Shown: positions 8,630 to 16,551 of the stretch, piece after piece
Numbering within the stretch: the stretch's first letter is position 1
Layout of the letters: each line of letters starts with the position of its first letter
NCBI RefSeq assembly: GCF_000434895.1
Contig: NZ_FR892794.1
Location: forward strand, 11,640 to 47,548
Direction of reading: 5' to 3'
Source of the DNA: Phascolarctobacterium succinatutens CAG:287
GTDB lineage: Bacteria; Bacillota; Negativicutes; Acidaminococcales; Acidaminococcaceae
Length of the DNA: 35,909 nt
Notes under the pieces: model-generated
What the model was told of the DNA's origin: nothing
Databases searched by the model: none
Seen by the model: only the letters and a program-made list of their open reading frames with translations
Position numbers and translations under genes: made by a program

Positions 8630-8658
8630 ATTATAGCCTCTTTACTAATCTGCGTCAA
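8630..8658 (-). promoter_or_regulatory. Promoter of exbB-exbD-tonB
   Basis: TTGACG, 17 bases, TATAAT on the minus strand. The predicted leader is about 130 bases long and also contains a TTCCGC/GCGGA(T) hairpin near 8545-8575. I found no convincing Fur box. Confidence 0.78.
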
Positions 8659-8682
8659 GAAAACATAAACTATATAAACAAA

Positions 8683-8712
8683 GGCAGTACAGGAAAAATT
8701 CCCCGTACTGCC
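8683..8712 (-). terminator. Terminator of the molybdenum operon
   Basis: GGCAGTAC pairs with GTACTGCC, with an inner GGGGAA/TTTTTCC pairing, directly after the stop of the ModE-like gene. The downstream U-tract on the minus strand is interrupted (TTTGTTTATAT). Confidence 0.6.
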
Positions 8713-8724
8713 CGAAGCTTTATG

Positions 8725-9069
8725 TTATTTGAAATACTTGGCGAAGGCCTGCGCCGCCGCCGACTGCACCTCTGCATTAAAGGCTGTATACCGCTCGAGC
8801 AGCAGGCGTCCCTCCGGCGTCAGCACACTGCTGCCGCCGCTTTTGCCGCCTGCCGTGCTGCTGACCAGTGCAAAGCCCAGGTCTGCCTCCGCACGCCGCA
8901 GAATCTTCCACGCCTTGCTGGCCGACATGCCCATAGCCTTGTAGGCAGCACTCAGCGAACCGGTGGCCTCAATGCGCTGCAGAAGCTCCGCTACGCCCTT
9001 GCCGAAATCAATGCTTTCGTTATACACGCGCACCTTCACATGATAATGCTGCGGGTCTGCGTAGGTCAT
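8725..9069 (-). CDS. ModE-type winged-helix protein without molybdate-binding domain
   Basis: 114-residue protein matching the ModE N-terminal DNA-binding domain: a LysR-like winged helix with ATGSLSAAYKAMGMSASKAWKILRRAE (about 36-63) and a wing segment GGKSGGSSVLTPEGRLLLERY. Full ModE adds two C-terminal Mop/TOBE domains that bind molybdate; they are absent. The start at 9069 is one base after the stop of the MoeA-like gene, with GGGGTGG 4 bases before the ATG. Being last in the mod/moa operon, it is a plausible local regulator, but direct Mo sensing is not supported by this sequence. Confidence 0.85.
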   Translation of the reverse strand: MTYADPQHYHVKVRVYNESIDFGKGVAELLQRIEATGSLSAAYKAMGMSASKAWKILRRAEADLGFALVSSTAGGKSGGSSVLTPEGRLLLERYTAFNAEVQSAAAQAFAKYFK

Positions 9070-9070
9070 T

Positions 9071-10102
9071 TTACCACCCCTTGCCGAAGCCGCAGGCAGG
9101 ATAGGTGCAAACGGCACAGTTCAGGCACAGTCCGCCCTCGCCCAAGGCTGCCAGTTCGTCGGCAGTGACGATGTCACAGGCCAGCACACGCGGCAGCACC
9201 AAATCAAAAACAGTGCGCTTAGCGTACATTACGCAGCCTGGCAAGCCCAGAACAGGCACCTGGTCTTCGCCGTAATACGACAGCAAAAACATTGCCCCCG
9301 GAAGCACCGGTGCACCGTAAGACACAATGCGTGCACCGGTGTTTTTTATTGCCAGCGGTGTGCGGTCATCCGGGTCAACGCTCATGCCGCCGGTGCAGAG
9401 CACCATTTCCGCGCCCTTTTCCTCAATCGTAGTTTTAATCGCAGCGGTAATCTGCTCCGGTTTGTCATCCAAAACCTGCTTATAAATTACCTCCACGTTG
9501 AACTCGGCCAGCTTTTCCTCCAGCACGGGCGTAAAGGTATCCTTAATGCGTCCGTGGAAAACCTCGCTGCCGGTCGCCAGAACGGCAGCCTTTTTGATTT
9601 TATACGGCAAAAGCTGCAGCAGCGGTTCATCACCGCACAGCTCACGCACACGCTGCATTTTTTTCTTTTCGATAACCAGTGGGATAATGCGCGTACCGCA
9701 GAGCTTGTCACCCTTCTTCACCGGCGTATTGCCGTGACGCGTCGCAATCATCATCTGTCCGAAGCTATTCACCAGACGCAGACGCGCGCCGTCTACCTTG
9801 AACAGACCGTCAGCAGCGGCGGCCAGCTCAATCTTGCCCTCTTTCACAGGCGATTCATCCATCATAGTGTTTTTGCAGATGTCGCACAAAATGCGTGCGG
9901 CATCATTTTCATGAAGCATACTTTCATCAGCTTCCCACACATATAAATGCTCCTTGCCGATGGAAAGCAGCACCGGAATATCCTCCGGCTGCACCACATG
10001 TCCCTTGCGGAACACGGCATCCTTGGTAACACCCTTGATAATCTGTGTCAGGTCATGGCAGAGAACACTGCCGACCGCATCCTCAGTACGAATTAATTTC
10101 AT
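9071..10102 (-). CDS. MoeA/CinA-like molybdopterin-binding protein with cysteine tail
   Basis: 343-residue protein with a MoCF_biosynth (MoeA/MogA-like) domain in the C-terminal half: AAVLATGSEV (172-181), CTGGMSVDPDDRTP (236-249) and PVLGLPGCVMYAK (283-295). The N-terminal half resembles the SAF/MoeA-type region seen in a clostridial family usually annotated only as molybdopterin-binding protein. The last 20 residues carry Cys326, Cys329, Cys332 and Cys337 in a CxxCxxCx4C pattern, not present in canonical MoeA. A role in Mo insertion or in cofactor maturation for the nearby hydroxylase is inferred from context. The start is supported by its position 13 bases after modA and by family-like residues from Met1. 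Confidence 0.85.
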   Translation of the reverse strand: MKLIRTEDAVGSVLCHDLTQIIKGVTKDAVFRKGHVVQPEDIPVLLSIGKEHLYVWEADESMLHENDAARILCDICKNTMMDESPVKEGKIELAAAADGLFKVDGARLRLVNSFGQMMIATRHGNTPVKKGDKLCGTRIIPLVIEKKKMQRVRELCGDEPLLQLLPYKIKKAAVLATGSEVFHGRIKDTFTPVLEEKLAEFNVEVIYKQVLDDKPEQITAAIKTTIEEKGAEMVLCTGGMSVDPDDRTPLAIKNTGARIVSYGAPVLPGAMFLLSYYGEDQVPVLGLPGCVMYAKRTVFDLVLPRVLACDIVTADELAALGEGGLCLNCAVCTYPACGFGKGW

Positions 10103-10115
10103 GTTTATCTACCTC

Positions 10116-10907
10116 TTATTTAGCCTGCGCAAAGCCGTAGGCGGCAAAAATCTTCATAGCCTCTTCAGTCTGCAGGAAGGCAGCAAAATCCTTGGCAGCC
10201 TCAGCCTGGGGAGCCTTTGCCAGCACGCCGATAGGATAAATTACCGGCTTCTTCAGAGAGCCTGCTGGAGCCTCGGCCACAACAGTTACCTTGTCCTTCA
10301 AAAGCGCTGCATCAGTAGCGTAAACAAGGCCTGCGTCGGCACTGCCTTCAGCAACCCAGTTCAAAACCTGTGTTACATTAGTACCAAGGCTTACCTTGCC
10401 TTGAATACCGTCCCATTGGCCCAGCTTGGTCAGCGCTTCCTTGGCATATTGGCCTGCAGGAACGCTGGCGGGATCGCCGATGGCAGGATGCTTAGCCTTG
10501 CTGAAATCCTCAAAGCCCTTGATTGCGCTGCCGCTTTTAGGCACAATTAGCACCAGCTTGTTTTCCAGCAGCGGCTTTACCGTGCTTTTATCCATATAGC
10601 CCTTGTCGCTCAGCGCGTTCATCTGCTTGTTGGCCGCAGAAATAAATACGTCGGCTGCCAAACCGCTTTCAATCTGTGCCTGCAGCTTGCCGCTGGCATC
10701 GTATACGCCTTCAATTTTGATTTCCGGATGCTTTTGCTGATACATCGGAATGAGCTTTTGCGTAAATACCTTTTCCATGCTGGCAGCAGCAGCCAGACGT
10801 AAAGTTTTGCCTGCCTGCGGTGCAGCAGCCTGCTTATCATCGCCGCAGCAGCCTGCAGCCATAACAGCTACCATTAAAGAAAATACTAAGCATAAGAGTT
10901 TTTTCAT
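10116..10907 (-). CDS. modA: Molybdate ABC transporter substrate-binding lipoprotein ModA
   Basis: Binds molybdate (or tungstate) outside the inner membrane and delivers it to the permease. The 263 residues begin with a lipoprotein signal peptide (MKKLLCLVFSLMVAVMAAGC; lipid-modified Cys20), followed by the ModA fold: LAAAASMEKVFTQK, YDASGKLQAQIESGLAADVF, VPAGQYAKEAL and GSADAGLVYATDA. The chosen ATG at 10907 has GGGGGAG upstream and lies 1 base after the modB stop. It forms an operon with modB and cofactor genes. ModA and tungstate-specific TupA/WtpA differ; the ASM...SGKL motifs favour ModA. Confidence 0.94.
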   Translation of the reverse strand: MKKLLCLVFSLMVAVMAAGCCGDDKQAAAPQAGKTLRLAAAASMEKVFTQKLIPMYQQKHPEIKIEGVYDASGKLQAQIESGLAADVFISAANKQMNALSDKGYMDKSTVKPLLENKLVLIVPKSGSAIKGFEDFSKAKHPAIGDPASVPAGQYAKEALTKLGQWDGIQGKVSLGTNVTQVLNWVAEGSADAGLVYATDAALLKDKVTVVAEAPAGSLKKPVIYPIGVLAKAPQAEAAKDFAAFLQTEEAMKIFAAYGFAQAK

Positions 10908-10908
10908 T

Positions 10909-11592
10909 TTACTCCCCCTGTTGTTGTTTTGTTTTATATAAGTAAACATTAAGACCGATAACAACTAATAGGCAGATGCCAACAATTACGGTCACATACC
11001 AGCCTGCGGCATCCCAATCGCCTGCCGCTACGGCAGAATAAACCGCAAGCGGCAGCGTGCGTGTGCGTCCTGCAATATTGCCGGCAATCATCGCCGTGGC
11101 GCCGAACTCACCCAGACCGCGGGCGAAGGCCAGCAGGCCGCCGGCAATAATACCAGGCAGTGCATTCGGCAGATGAATGCGCCAGAAAATGCGCCATTCC
11201 GTCATGCCCAGCGAACGCGCCGCCTCCAGCATGCCCTTATCAACCTGCGACAAGGCTCCGCGCGCACTGCGGTACATAAGCGGCAGCGAAATTACCGCTG
11301 CTGCCAGCACGGTTGCCAGCCAACTAAAAGCTATTTTTATGCCCGTCAGCTGATAAATAAGCTGGCCCAAAAAGCGGTTGTTGCCAAAGAAGTATAAGAG
11401 AAAGAAGCCTGCTACCGTAGGTGGCAGCACCATCGGCAGCGTTATTACTGCGTCGGCAAAAATCTTCAGGCTTTGGCTCTGCAGCCGTTCCACCCACCAG
11501 GCAATAATTACGCCGATAAAGAAAACTATGACGATTGTTGCTGCCGCAGTGTGCAGCGAAATCCACAGCGGTGACCAGTCAATAGCGCTCAT
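10909..11592 (-). CDS. modB: Molybdate ABC transporter permease ModB
   Basis: 227-residue inner-membrane permease with about five to six hydrophobic helices and the ModB signatures LPMVLPPTVAGFFLLYFFG, the EAA-type loop EAARSLGMTEWRIFWRIHLP and ARGLGEFGATAMIAGN. It overlaps the MOSC-MogA gene by 4 bases (ATGA) and is followed 1 base later by modA, so all are co-transcribed. The ATP-hydrolysing ModC, often fused or adjacent to modB, is not found anywhere in the window. Confidence 0.95.
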   Translation of the reverse strand: MSAIDWSPLWISLHTAAATIVIVFFIGVIIAWWVERLQSQSLKIFADAVITLPMVLPPTVAGFFLLYFFGNNRFLGQLIYQLTGIKIAFSWLATVLAAAVISLPLMYRSARGALSQVDKGMLEAARSLGMTEWRIFWRIHLPNALPGIIAGGLLAFARGLGEFGATAMIAGNIAGRTRTLPLAVYSAVAAGDWDAAGWYVTVIVGICLLVVIGLNVYLYKTKQQQGE

Positions 11593-12539
11593 TTTCTGGC
11601 ACAGTCATGGGCGCTGCCCTTTAAGATACGCAGTCCATGCTCCAGCTGCGGCAAAACGATTGCCAACGCTTCCTCCACCGCCTTAGTGCTGCCCGGCAGA
11701 TTCACAATCAGCGTCTGTCCGCGCACTACGCTCACGCCGCGGCTCAGCATTGCCCGCCGCGTAATCTTGAGTGATTCCGCACGGATGGCCTCCGCAATAC
11801 CGGGCACGTTGCGTGTTGCCACCGCCATTGTTGCCTCCGGTGTAACATCACGCAGCGAAAGGCCTGTGCCGCCTGTAGTGATAATCAGATCAACCTGTCT
11901 GCTGTCCGCCAGACGTATCAGCTCACGTTCGATTCTCTTCTGCGCGTCGGGAAGCAAAATCTGCTCCACAATTTCGTAGCCTGCCTCCGCCAACAGCTCT
12001 GCTGCCCGCGGACCACTGGTATCGACACGCTCACCAGCTGCACCCTTATCAGAAAGCGTCATTACCGCCGCACGCAAGGGTGCGTCGGCTGCAGGCAGCG
12101 TCACCTCCAGCTCCATGCCGCTGCGCAGGACGCCGCCATGCTCTACCGTCACAAAAACGCCCTCACGCGGCATAATGCAGTCGCCCACACGCGCAAAAAT
12201 CGTGCAATGGCTGTGGCATTCCTTGCCAATCTGCGTCAGCTTCATCACTACTTCACCGCTGCGCATGATGCTGCCTACCGGCAGCTTTTTGAAGTCGATA
12301 CCGCTTACGAGAACATTTTCACCGAAAGCGCCGATAGCGGCATCACCGCCGCGCGCATTGAACTCATCTACCTTTTCCGCACTCAGCAAACTCACCTGAC
12401 GGTGCCATTTTCCGGCGTGGGCATCACCCTCGATTCCGAAATTTTCTTTGAGGACAATCTCATTAACCGGATGCTTTTCCGTACCCTTCTTTTCACTGAT
12501 ACATACAGCCTTGATTATACCCTTTATGCTTGCTTCCAT
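11589..12539 (-). CDS. MOSC domain fused to MogA/MoaB molybdopterin adenylyltransferase
   Basis: 316-residue two-domain protein. Residues about 1-150 are a MOSC domain (GIEGDAHAGKWHRQVSLLS, FGENVLVSG, and the Cys-containing IGKECHSHCTIF), a fold that binds molybdopterin-sulfur species. Residues about 155-316 are a MogA/MoaB domain that adenylylates molybdopterin (AAVMTLSDKGAAGERVDTSG, DLIITTGGTGLSLRDVTPEA, NLPGSTKAVEEAL). It begins within the last 16 bases of moaC and overlaps modB by 4, indicating tight coupling. The fusion is known in clostridial genomes and would link adenylylation with a sulfur-handling or carrier step; that link is inference. Confidence 0.93.
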   Translation of the reverse strand: MEASIKGIIKAVCISEKKGTEKHPVNEIVLKENFGIEGDAHAGKWHRQVSLLSAEKVDEFNARGGDAAIGAFGENVLVSGIDFKKLPVGSIMRSGEVVMKLTQIGKECHSHCTIFARVGDCIMPREGVFVTVEHGGVLRSGMELEVTLPAADAPLRAAVMTLSDKGAAGERVDTSGPRAAELLAEAGYEIVEQILLPDAQKRIERELIRLADSRQVDLIITTGGTGLSLRDVTPEATMAVATRNVPGIAEAIRAESLKITRRAMLSRGVSVVRGQTLIVNLPGSTKAVEEALAIVLPQLEHGLRILKGSAHDCARK

Positions 12540-13012
12540 ACGAAATCACCACTCTTTCCGCCTGCCTTACTAAGCAGATGCACATCTGTAATCACCATTG
12601 CCTTGTCCACGGCCTTGCACATATCGTAAATCGTCAGCAAGGCAATCTGTACGCCTATCAGCGCCTCCATCTCCACACCTGTCTTGCCCGTAGTTTTTAC
12701 CAGGCATTGCGCCTGTACGGCATAGCTGCCGTTTTCCGCCAACAGCTCAAAATCTACCGTGCACTTCATCAGCTGCAGCAGATGGCATAGCGGAATCAGC
12801 TCACTGGTGCGCTTGGCCGCCATAATTCCCGCGACGCGTGCTACGCCCAGCACATCACCCTTGGCCATACTGCCGGCAGCAATTTTTTCATATATTTCTC
12901 TGCTTACGCAGATTTTTCCCTGCGCCACGGCAACCCTAGCGGTATCAGCCTTGTCGCTGACATCCACCATCAGAGCATTGCCCGCAGCGTCAAAATGTGT
13001 AAATTCACTCAT
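12524..13012 (-). CDS. moaC: Cyclic pyranopterin monophosphate synthase MoaC
   Basis: Converts 3',8-cyclo-GTP made by MoaA to cyclic pyranopterin monophosphate, the second step of Moco synthesis. The 162 residues show MVDVSDKADTARVAVAQGKI, ARVAGIMAAKRTSELIPLCH, TGKTGVEMEALIGVQ, LTIYDMCKAVDKAM and LSKAGGKSGDF, all family landmarks. The segment after the conserved Cys-His reads LLQL rather than the common PLML. ATG at 13012 is chosen because AAGGAG lies 6 bases upstream. It sits between moaA and the MOSC-MogA gene in the same operon. Confidence 0.96.
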   Translation of the reverse strand: MSEFTHFDAAGNALMVDVSDKADTARVAVAQGKICVSREIYEKIAAGSMAKGDVLGVARVAGIMAAKRTSELIPLCHLLQLMKCTVDFELLAENGSYAVQAQCLVKTTGKTGVEMEALIGVQIALLTIYDMCKAVDKAMVITDVHLLSKAGGKSGDFVWKQA

Positions 13013-13036
13013 CGTCTGCTCCTTCAAAGCCTGTAT

Positions 13037-13993
13037 TTATCCGCCTATCTGGCTCATATTAAAGCTTGCCGCCTCCACCTCAAAGCTATGTCCCGCAGGC
13101 TTAGCGTAAATAATCTCCTGCATGGCCTGCAGCAAATCCGCATCACTTGCGCCGTCACGCAGCAAGCGCTTGAGGTTCATGCCCTCGTTACAGTAAAGAC
13201 AGGGCTTCAGCATGCCCACGGAGGTAAGGCGTACCCTGTTGCAGACAGCGCAGAATTTATTATGCAGCGGTTCGATAAAGCCCACCGGCATTTTATAGCC
13301 GCCGATGCGCCAATAACTTGCGGGACCGTTGCCGTAACGCTGCGCGTCACGCTGCAGTTGTAAGCCTGCCTGCTCCAACAGACTGCGAATTTCACTGCCG
13401 CTTAGGCCTTGCAGATTAGTGTTGCAGTCTAGCGGCATCAGCTCGATAAAGCGCAACGGCGCATTATAGCTGTGCGCCAACTTCAACAGCTGCATAATAT
13501 CGACCAGGCCATTTTCTGCTAAGGGCACACAGTTCAGCTTAAACGATATTCCTGCAGCCTGCAGCTCCTGCAATGATTTCAGAACGCTGTCCAGGCTGCC
13601 GCCGGTAAGCTCTGTATAATACGCTGCATTCAGAGTATCAAGGCTCACGTTGATGCTGTCCACACCCGCTGCAATAAGCGCAGGCAGCTGCTGCGAAAGC
13701 AATGTGCCGTTCGTCGTCAGCGTTACCTGCTCTACGCCTTCCGTTTGCTTCAGGCTGGCGATAAAATCGCTGCAGCCCTTGCGTAATAGCGGTTCGCCGC
13801 CGGTGATTTTGAATTTGCGGATGCCAAGCTGCAGCGCAGCGCGGCAAATACACAAAAGCTCCTCATAGCGCAATATTTCGTTATGCGGCACATGCTCACT
13901 CACCTCTGGCTGACAATAGCGGCAATGCAGATTGCAGCGGTCGGTAAGGGAGATGCGCAGATAATCTATTTTGCGATTGTATTGGTCATACAT
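13037..13993 (-). CDS. moaA: GTP 3',8-cyclase MoaA (radical SAM)
   Basis: First enzyme of molybdenum cofactor synthesis. The 318-residue protein has the radical-SAM cluster Cys20-x3-Cys24-x2-Cys27, the SAM-binding GGEPLL segment, a second 4Fe-4S cluster site at Cys248, Cys251 and Cys265 (CAVCNRVRLTSVGMLKPC), and the C-terminal Gly-Gly tail required for activity in the family. It leads the moaA-moaC-mog-modBA-moeA-like-modE-like operon; AAGGA precedes the ATG. MoaD, MoaE and MoeB, needed for the sulfur step, are not in the window. Confidence 0.97.
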   Translation of the reverse strand: MYDQYNRKIDYLRISLTDRCNLHCRYCQPEVSEHVPHNEILRYEELLCICRAALQLGIRKFKITGGEPLLRKGCSDFIASLKQTEGVEQVTLTTNGTLLSQQLPALIAAGVDSINVSLDTLNAAYYTELTGGSLDSVLKSLQELQAAGISFKLNCVPLAENGLVDIMQLLKLAHSYNAPLRFIELMPLDCNTNLQGLSGSEIRSLLEQAGLQLQRDAQRYGNGPASYWRIGGYKMPVGFIEPLHNKFCAVCNRVRLTSVGMLKPCLYCNEGMNLKRLLRDGASDADLLQAMQEIIYAKPAGHSFEVEAASFNMSQIGG

Positions 13994-14122
13994 AATGGTA
14001 ATCCTTTTTTACGTGAATTAAAATTAGTAAAATGCTGTTACGTCCCCTTTAGTCACCTGCAGCAATTGCACTAATCAAGAAGATTTTATCTGAGAAAATT
14101 TTCGCTGTTAGTTTCTTGCCTG

Positions 14123-14162
14123 CCCCTTGGGGAAGGTGCCGAACGCAGTGAGGCGAAAGGGG
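14123..14162. repeat. Dispersed-repeat-like palindromic element
   Basis: CCCCTT pairs with AAGGGG, enclosing GCC/GGC around GAACGCAGTGA, with a GGGGAAGGTGCCGAACGCAG core. The composition is unlike the AT-rich flanks, and such CCCCTTGGGGAAGG elements look like the small intergenic repeats common in gut Firmicutes. Only one copy is seen in this window. Confidence 0.4.
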
Positions 14163-14207
14163 GTCATATGCGCCTCGCGTCACTCTCACCCGAGAATAAC
14201 GCCTACC

Positions 14208-14241
14208 AAAACAAATGTGGTCTTGCAACCACATTTGTTTT
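14208..14241 (-). terminator. Terminator of the xanthine-dehydrogenase-type operon
   Basis: A perfect 14-bp stem, AAAACAAATGTGGT with ACCACATTTGTTTT, around a 6-base loop lies 15 bases after the Mo-subunit stop. It is symmetrical, so it may act in both directions. It separates the enzyme operon from the moaA operon. Confidence 0.88.
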
Positions 14242-14256
14242 CAGCTTATAAAAATC

Positions 14257-16536
14257 TTATTCTTCGTCAACGCCCATGGCAATTTTTTCCGGGGTAATCG
14301 GCAGCGTCATGAAGCGCTTGCCGGTTGCCTGATAAATTGCATCGGCAATCGCCGGAGCCGGAGTGTTGATTACCAGCTCGCCCACGGATTTGGCACCGAA
14401 GGGACCGCTTTCCTCATAACTGCTGGCAAAGTCAACATAGATATGACCGATATCCTCACGGCAGGGAACCTTATACTGCATGAAGGAGTTTTCGTAAATA
14501 CGTCCCTTGGGGCTGTAGGTTACGTTTTCCATCAGCGCCATGCCGATGCCCTGCAGAATACCGCCCTCAGTCTGTACCTTCGCCAGATGCGGGTTAACCG
14601 GAGTACCGCAGTCAACAGATGCGTAGAAGTTTACTACCTGTGCCTCGCCTGTCAGCAGGTCGGTTTCAACCTCGGCTACCCCGGCCATAAACGGCGGCGG
14701 GGACAGTACACTGTTCTGCTCCACGGTTTCTTCCAAAGCGATATCGTTATTCACCATAGAAGCGGTGGCGATATCAACAAGGCTCACAGCCTTGTCGCTG
14801 ACTGTATCACGCACCTCGCATCCGTCAAAGACAACCTGGTCCGTGCCGCATTCCAGCAGGCGTGCACCTAATTGGCAAATTTTACCACGCAAACGCTGTG
14901 CGCAGATTTCTACGGCTTTGCCTGTAATATACGTTGTACTGGATGCGTAGGAACCGGAGTCATAAGGAGAAGCATCGGTATCCGCACCGAATACGGTAAT
15001 GTTATCGTAATCACATTTCAAAACCTCTGCTGCCATCTGGGCCAGAACGGTATCGCAGCCAGTGCCCATATCGGCAGCACCGATCAGTAGTGTGTAATGT
15101 CCCTCGTCGTTAATTTTGAGGGTAGCACCGCCGACGTCGCAGTAAGGAATAGAGCTTCCCTGCATCGCAATAGCCACGCCCATTGTGCGTACCTTGCCGT
15201 CAGGCAGCTGCTGCAGCGGGAACTTCTGCTCCCAGCCGCTCATCTCGCGTACCTGCGCCAGGCAGCGATCCAACGCGCAGCTTGTGTTGGGCGCACCATA
15301 ATAAGCCGGCATAATATCGCCCTCGCGTGTAATATTCATCTCACGCAGCTTAATCGGATCCATCTTTAGACGTGCTGCCAGCTCGTTCACAGCGGACTCT
15401 ACGGCAAAGATACCCTGAGGAGCGCCATAACCGCGGTAAGCACCTGCAGCCTGCAGGTTGGTGTAAACTACGTCAAAGCCGAAGCGGAAGGCCTCGGTAC
15501 GGTACAGAGGAATAGACTTGTGACCGGAAAGGCCGACGGTCGTGGGACCATGCTCGCCGTAAGCACCGGTATTGGAAAGAGTATATAAATCAATCGCGCG
15601 GATTTTGCCTTCCTTAGTAGCACCCAGACGCACGCGCACCTCCATCTCATGGCGCGGGCTGGAAGCTATATGACATTCATAACGCGAGAAAATCATCTTA
15701 CTCGGCTTTTTTGTTTTCCAGGTAACAAAGGCCGGATACATTTCGCTTACACAGCTCTGCTTAGCGCCGAAGCCGCCACCGATACGCGGTTTAACCACGC
15801 GTACCATGGTTTTGGAGATATGCAGCGCGTTCGCAATAATGCGGCGGCAATGGAAAACTATCTGCGTAGAGCTGAGGATGTTCAGACGGCCGTAGGTATC
15901 AATAGAGCAATAGGTTACGAAAGGCTCCATCATATCCTGCTGCACAGCCTTGGTGTGAGTTGTCTGGTCGATAACAACATCGCATTCCGCCAGAATCTTA
16001 TCAACCTCACCGTCCTCGATAACCTCATGGGCGCACAGGTTGCGCTTATTGTCAGCACCAACCGGGCAGTTGGCCTTCCAGGTATCCTCCGGATGCACGA
16101 GCACAGGGTTATCCAGCGCAGTGCGGAAGTCAAGCACTGCGTCCAACAGCTGGTATTTTACTTTAATCAAAGAAAGCGCCTTGTCGACAGCCTTTTCCGT
16201 TTTGCCGGCAACAATCGCTACGATATCACCGACAAAGCGTACATGACGGTCCAGCAGCAGGCGGTCATAAGGACTCGGTTCTGGATAGGTCTGGCCTGCG
16301 TAGGTGCAGCGCTCGCCGTCCTGGTCCACGTCCTCCCAGGTATAAATTGCTTCGATATCAGGCACCTTCGCTGCAATAGCGGTGTTGATGCTTTCAATAA
16401 TTGCATTCGCATGCGGAGAACGCAGCACCTTGACAAGCAGGCAATCGTTAGGTACCAGGTCATCGGTGTAGACAGGCTGGCCCGTCACCAGCTGCATAGC
16501 ATCCTTTTTGCGGTAGGATTGGTTAACTATTTTCAT
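14257..16536 (-). CDS. xdhA: Xanthine dehydrogenase-family molybdenum-binding subunit
   Basis: Large catalytic subunit of a xanthine-oxidase-family molybdenum hydroxylase, 759 residues. It has the a/b hammerhead N-terminal domain (TGQPVYTDDL) and two Mo-binding domains with RIGGGFGAKQSC, AAGAYRGYGAPQG, GAADMGTGCDTVLAQ and the catalytic glutamate at 720 in FGAKSVGEL. The downstream subunits of the enzyme are encoded just upstream in order FAD, 2Fe-2S, Mo. Xanthine or hypoxanthine is the usual substrate of such trimers, but nicotinate- or aldehyde-type hydroxylases share these motifs, so specificity is open. The start is 15 bases after the 2Fe-2S gene. Confidence 0.93.
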   Translation of the reverse strand: MKIVNQSYRKKDAMQLVTGQPVYTDDLVPNDCLLVKVLRSPHANAIIESINTAIAAKVPDIEAIYTWEDVDQDGERCTYAGQTYPEPSPYDRLLLDRHVRFVGDIVAIVAGKTEKAVDKALSLIKVKYQLLDAVLDFRTALDNPVLVHPEDTWKANCPVGADNKRNLCAHEVIEDGEVDKILAECDVVIDQTTHTKAVQQDMMEPFVTYCSIDTYGRLNILSSTQIVFHCRRIIANALHISKTMVRVVKPRIGGGFGAKQSCVSEMYPAFVTWKTKKPSKMIFSRYECHIASSPRHEMEVRVRLGATKEGKIRAIDLYTLSNTGAYGEHGPTTVGLSGHKSIPLYRTEAFRFGFDVVYTNLQAAGAYRGYGAPQGIFAVESAVNELAARLKMDPIKLREMNITREGDIMPAYYGAPNTSCALDRCLAQVREMSGWEQKFPLQQLPDGKVRTMGVAIAMQGSSIPYCDVGGATLKINDEGHYTLLIGAADMGTGCDTVLAQMAAEVLKCDYDNITVFGADTDASPYDSGSYASSTTYITGKAVEICAQRLRGKICQLGARLLECGTDQVVFDGCEVRDTVSDKAVSLVDIATASMVNNDIALEETVEQNSVLSPPPFMAGVAEVETDLLTGEAQVVNFYASVDCGTPVNPHLAKVQTEGGILQGIGMALMENVTYSPKGRIYENSFMQYKVPCREDIGHIYVDFASSYEESGPFGAKSVGELVINTPAPAIADAIYQATGKRFMTLPITPEKIAMGVDEE

Positions 16537-16551
16537 CTGCAGCTCCCCTCC

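Noticed and set aside
8491..8660. Known riboswitch (cobalamin, FMN, TPP, NiCo, Mn) in the exbB leader
   Set aside because: None of the conserved core motifs of these classes is visible; only generic hairpins are supported.
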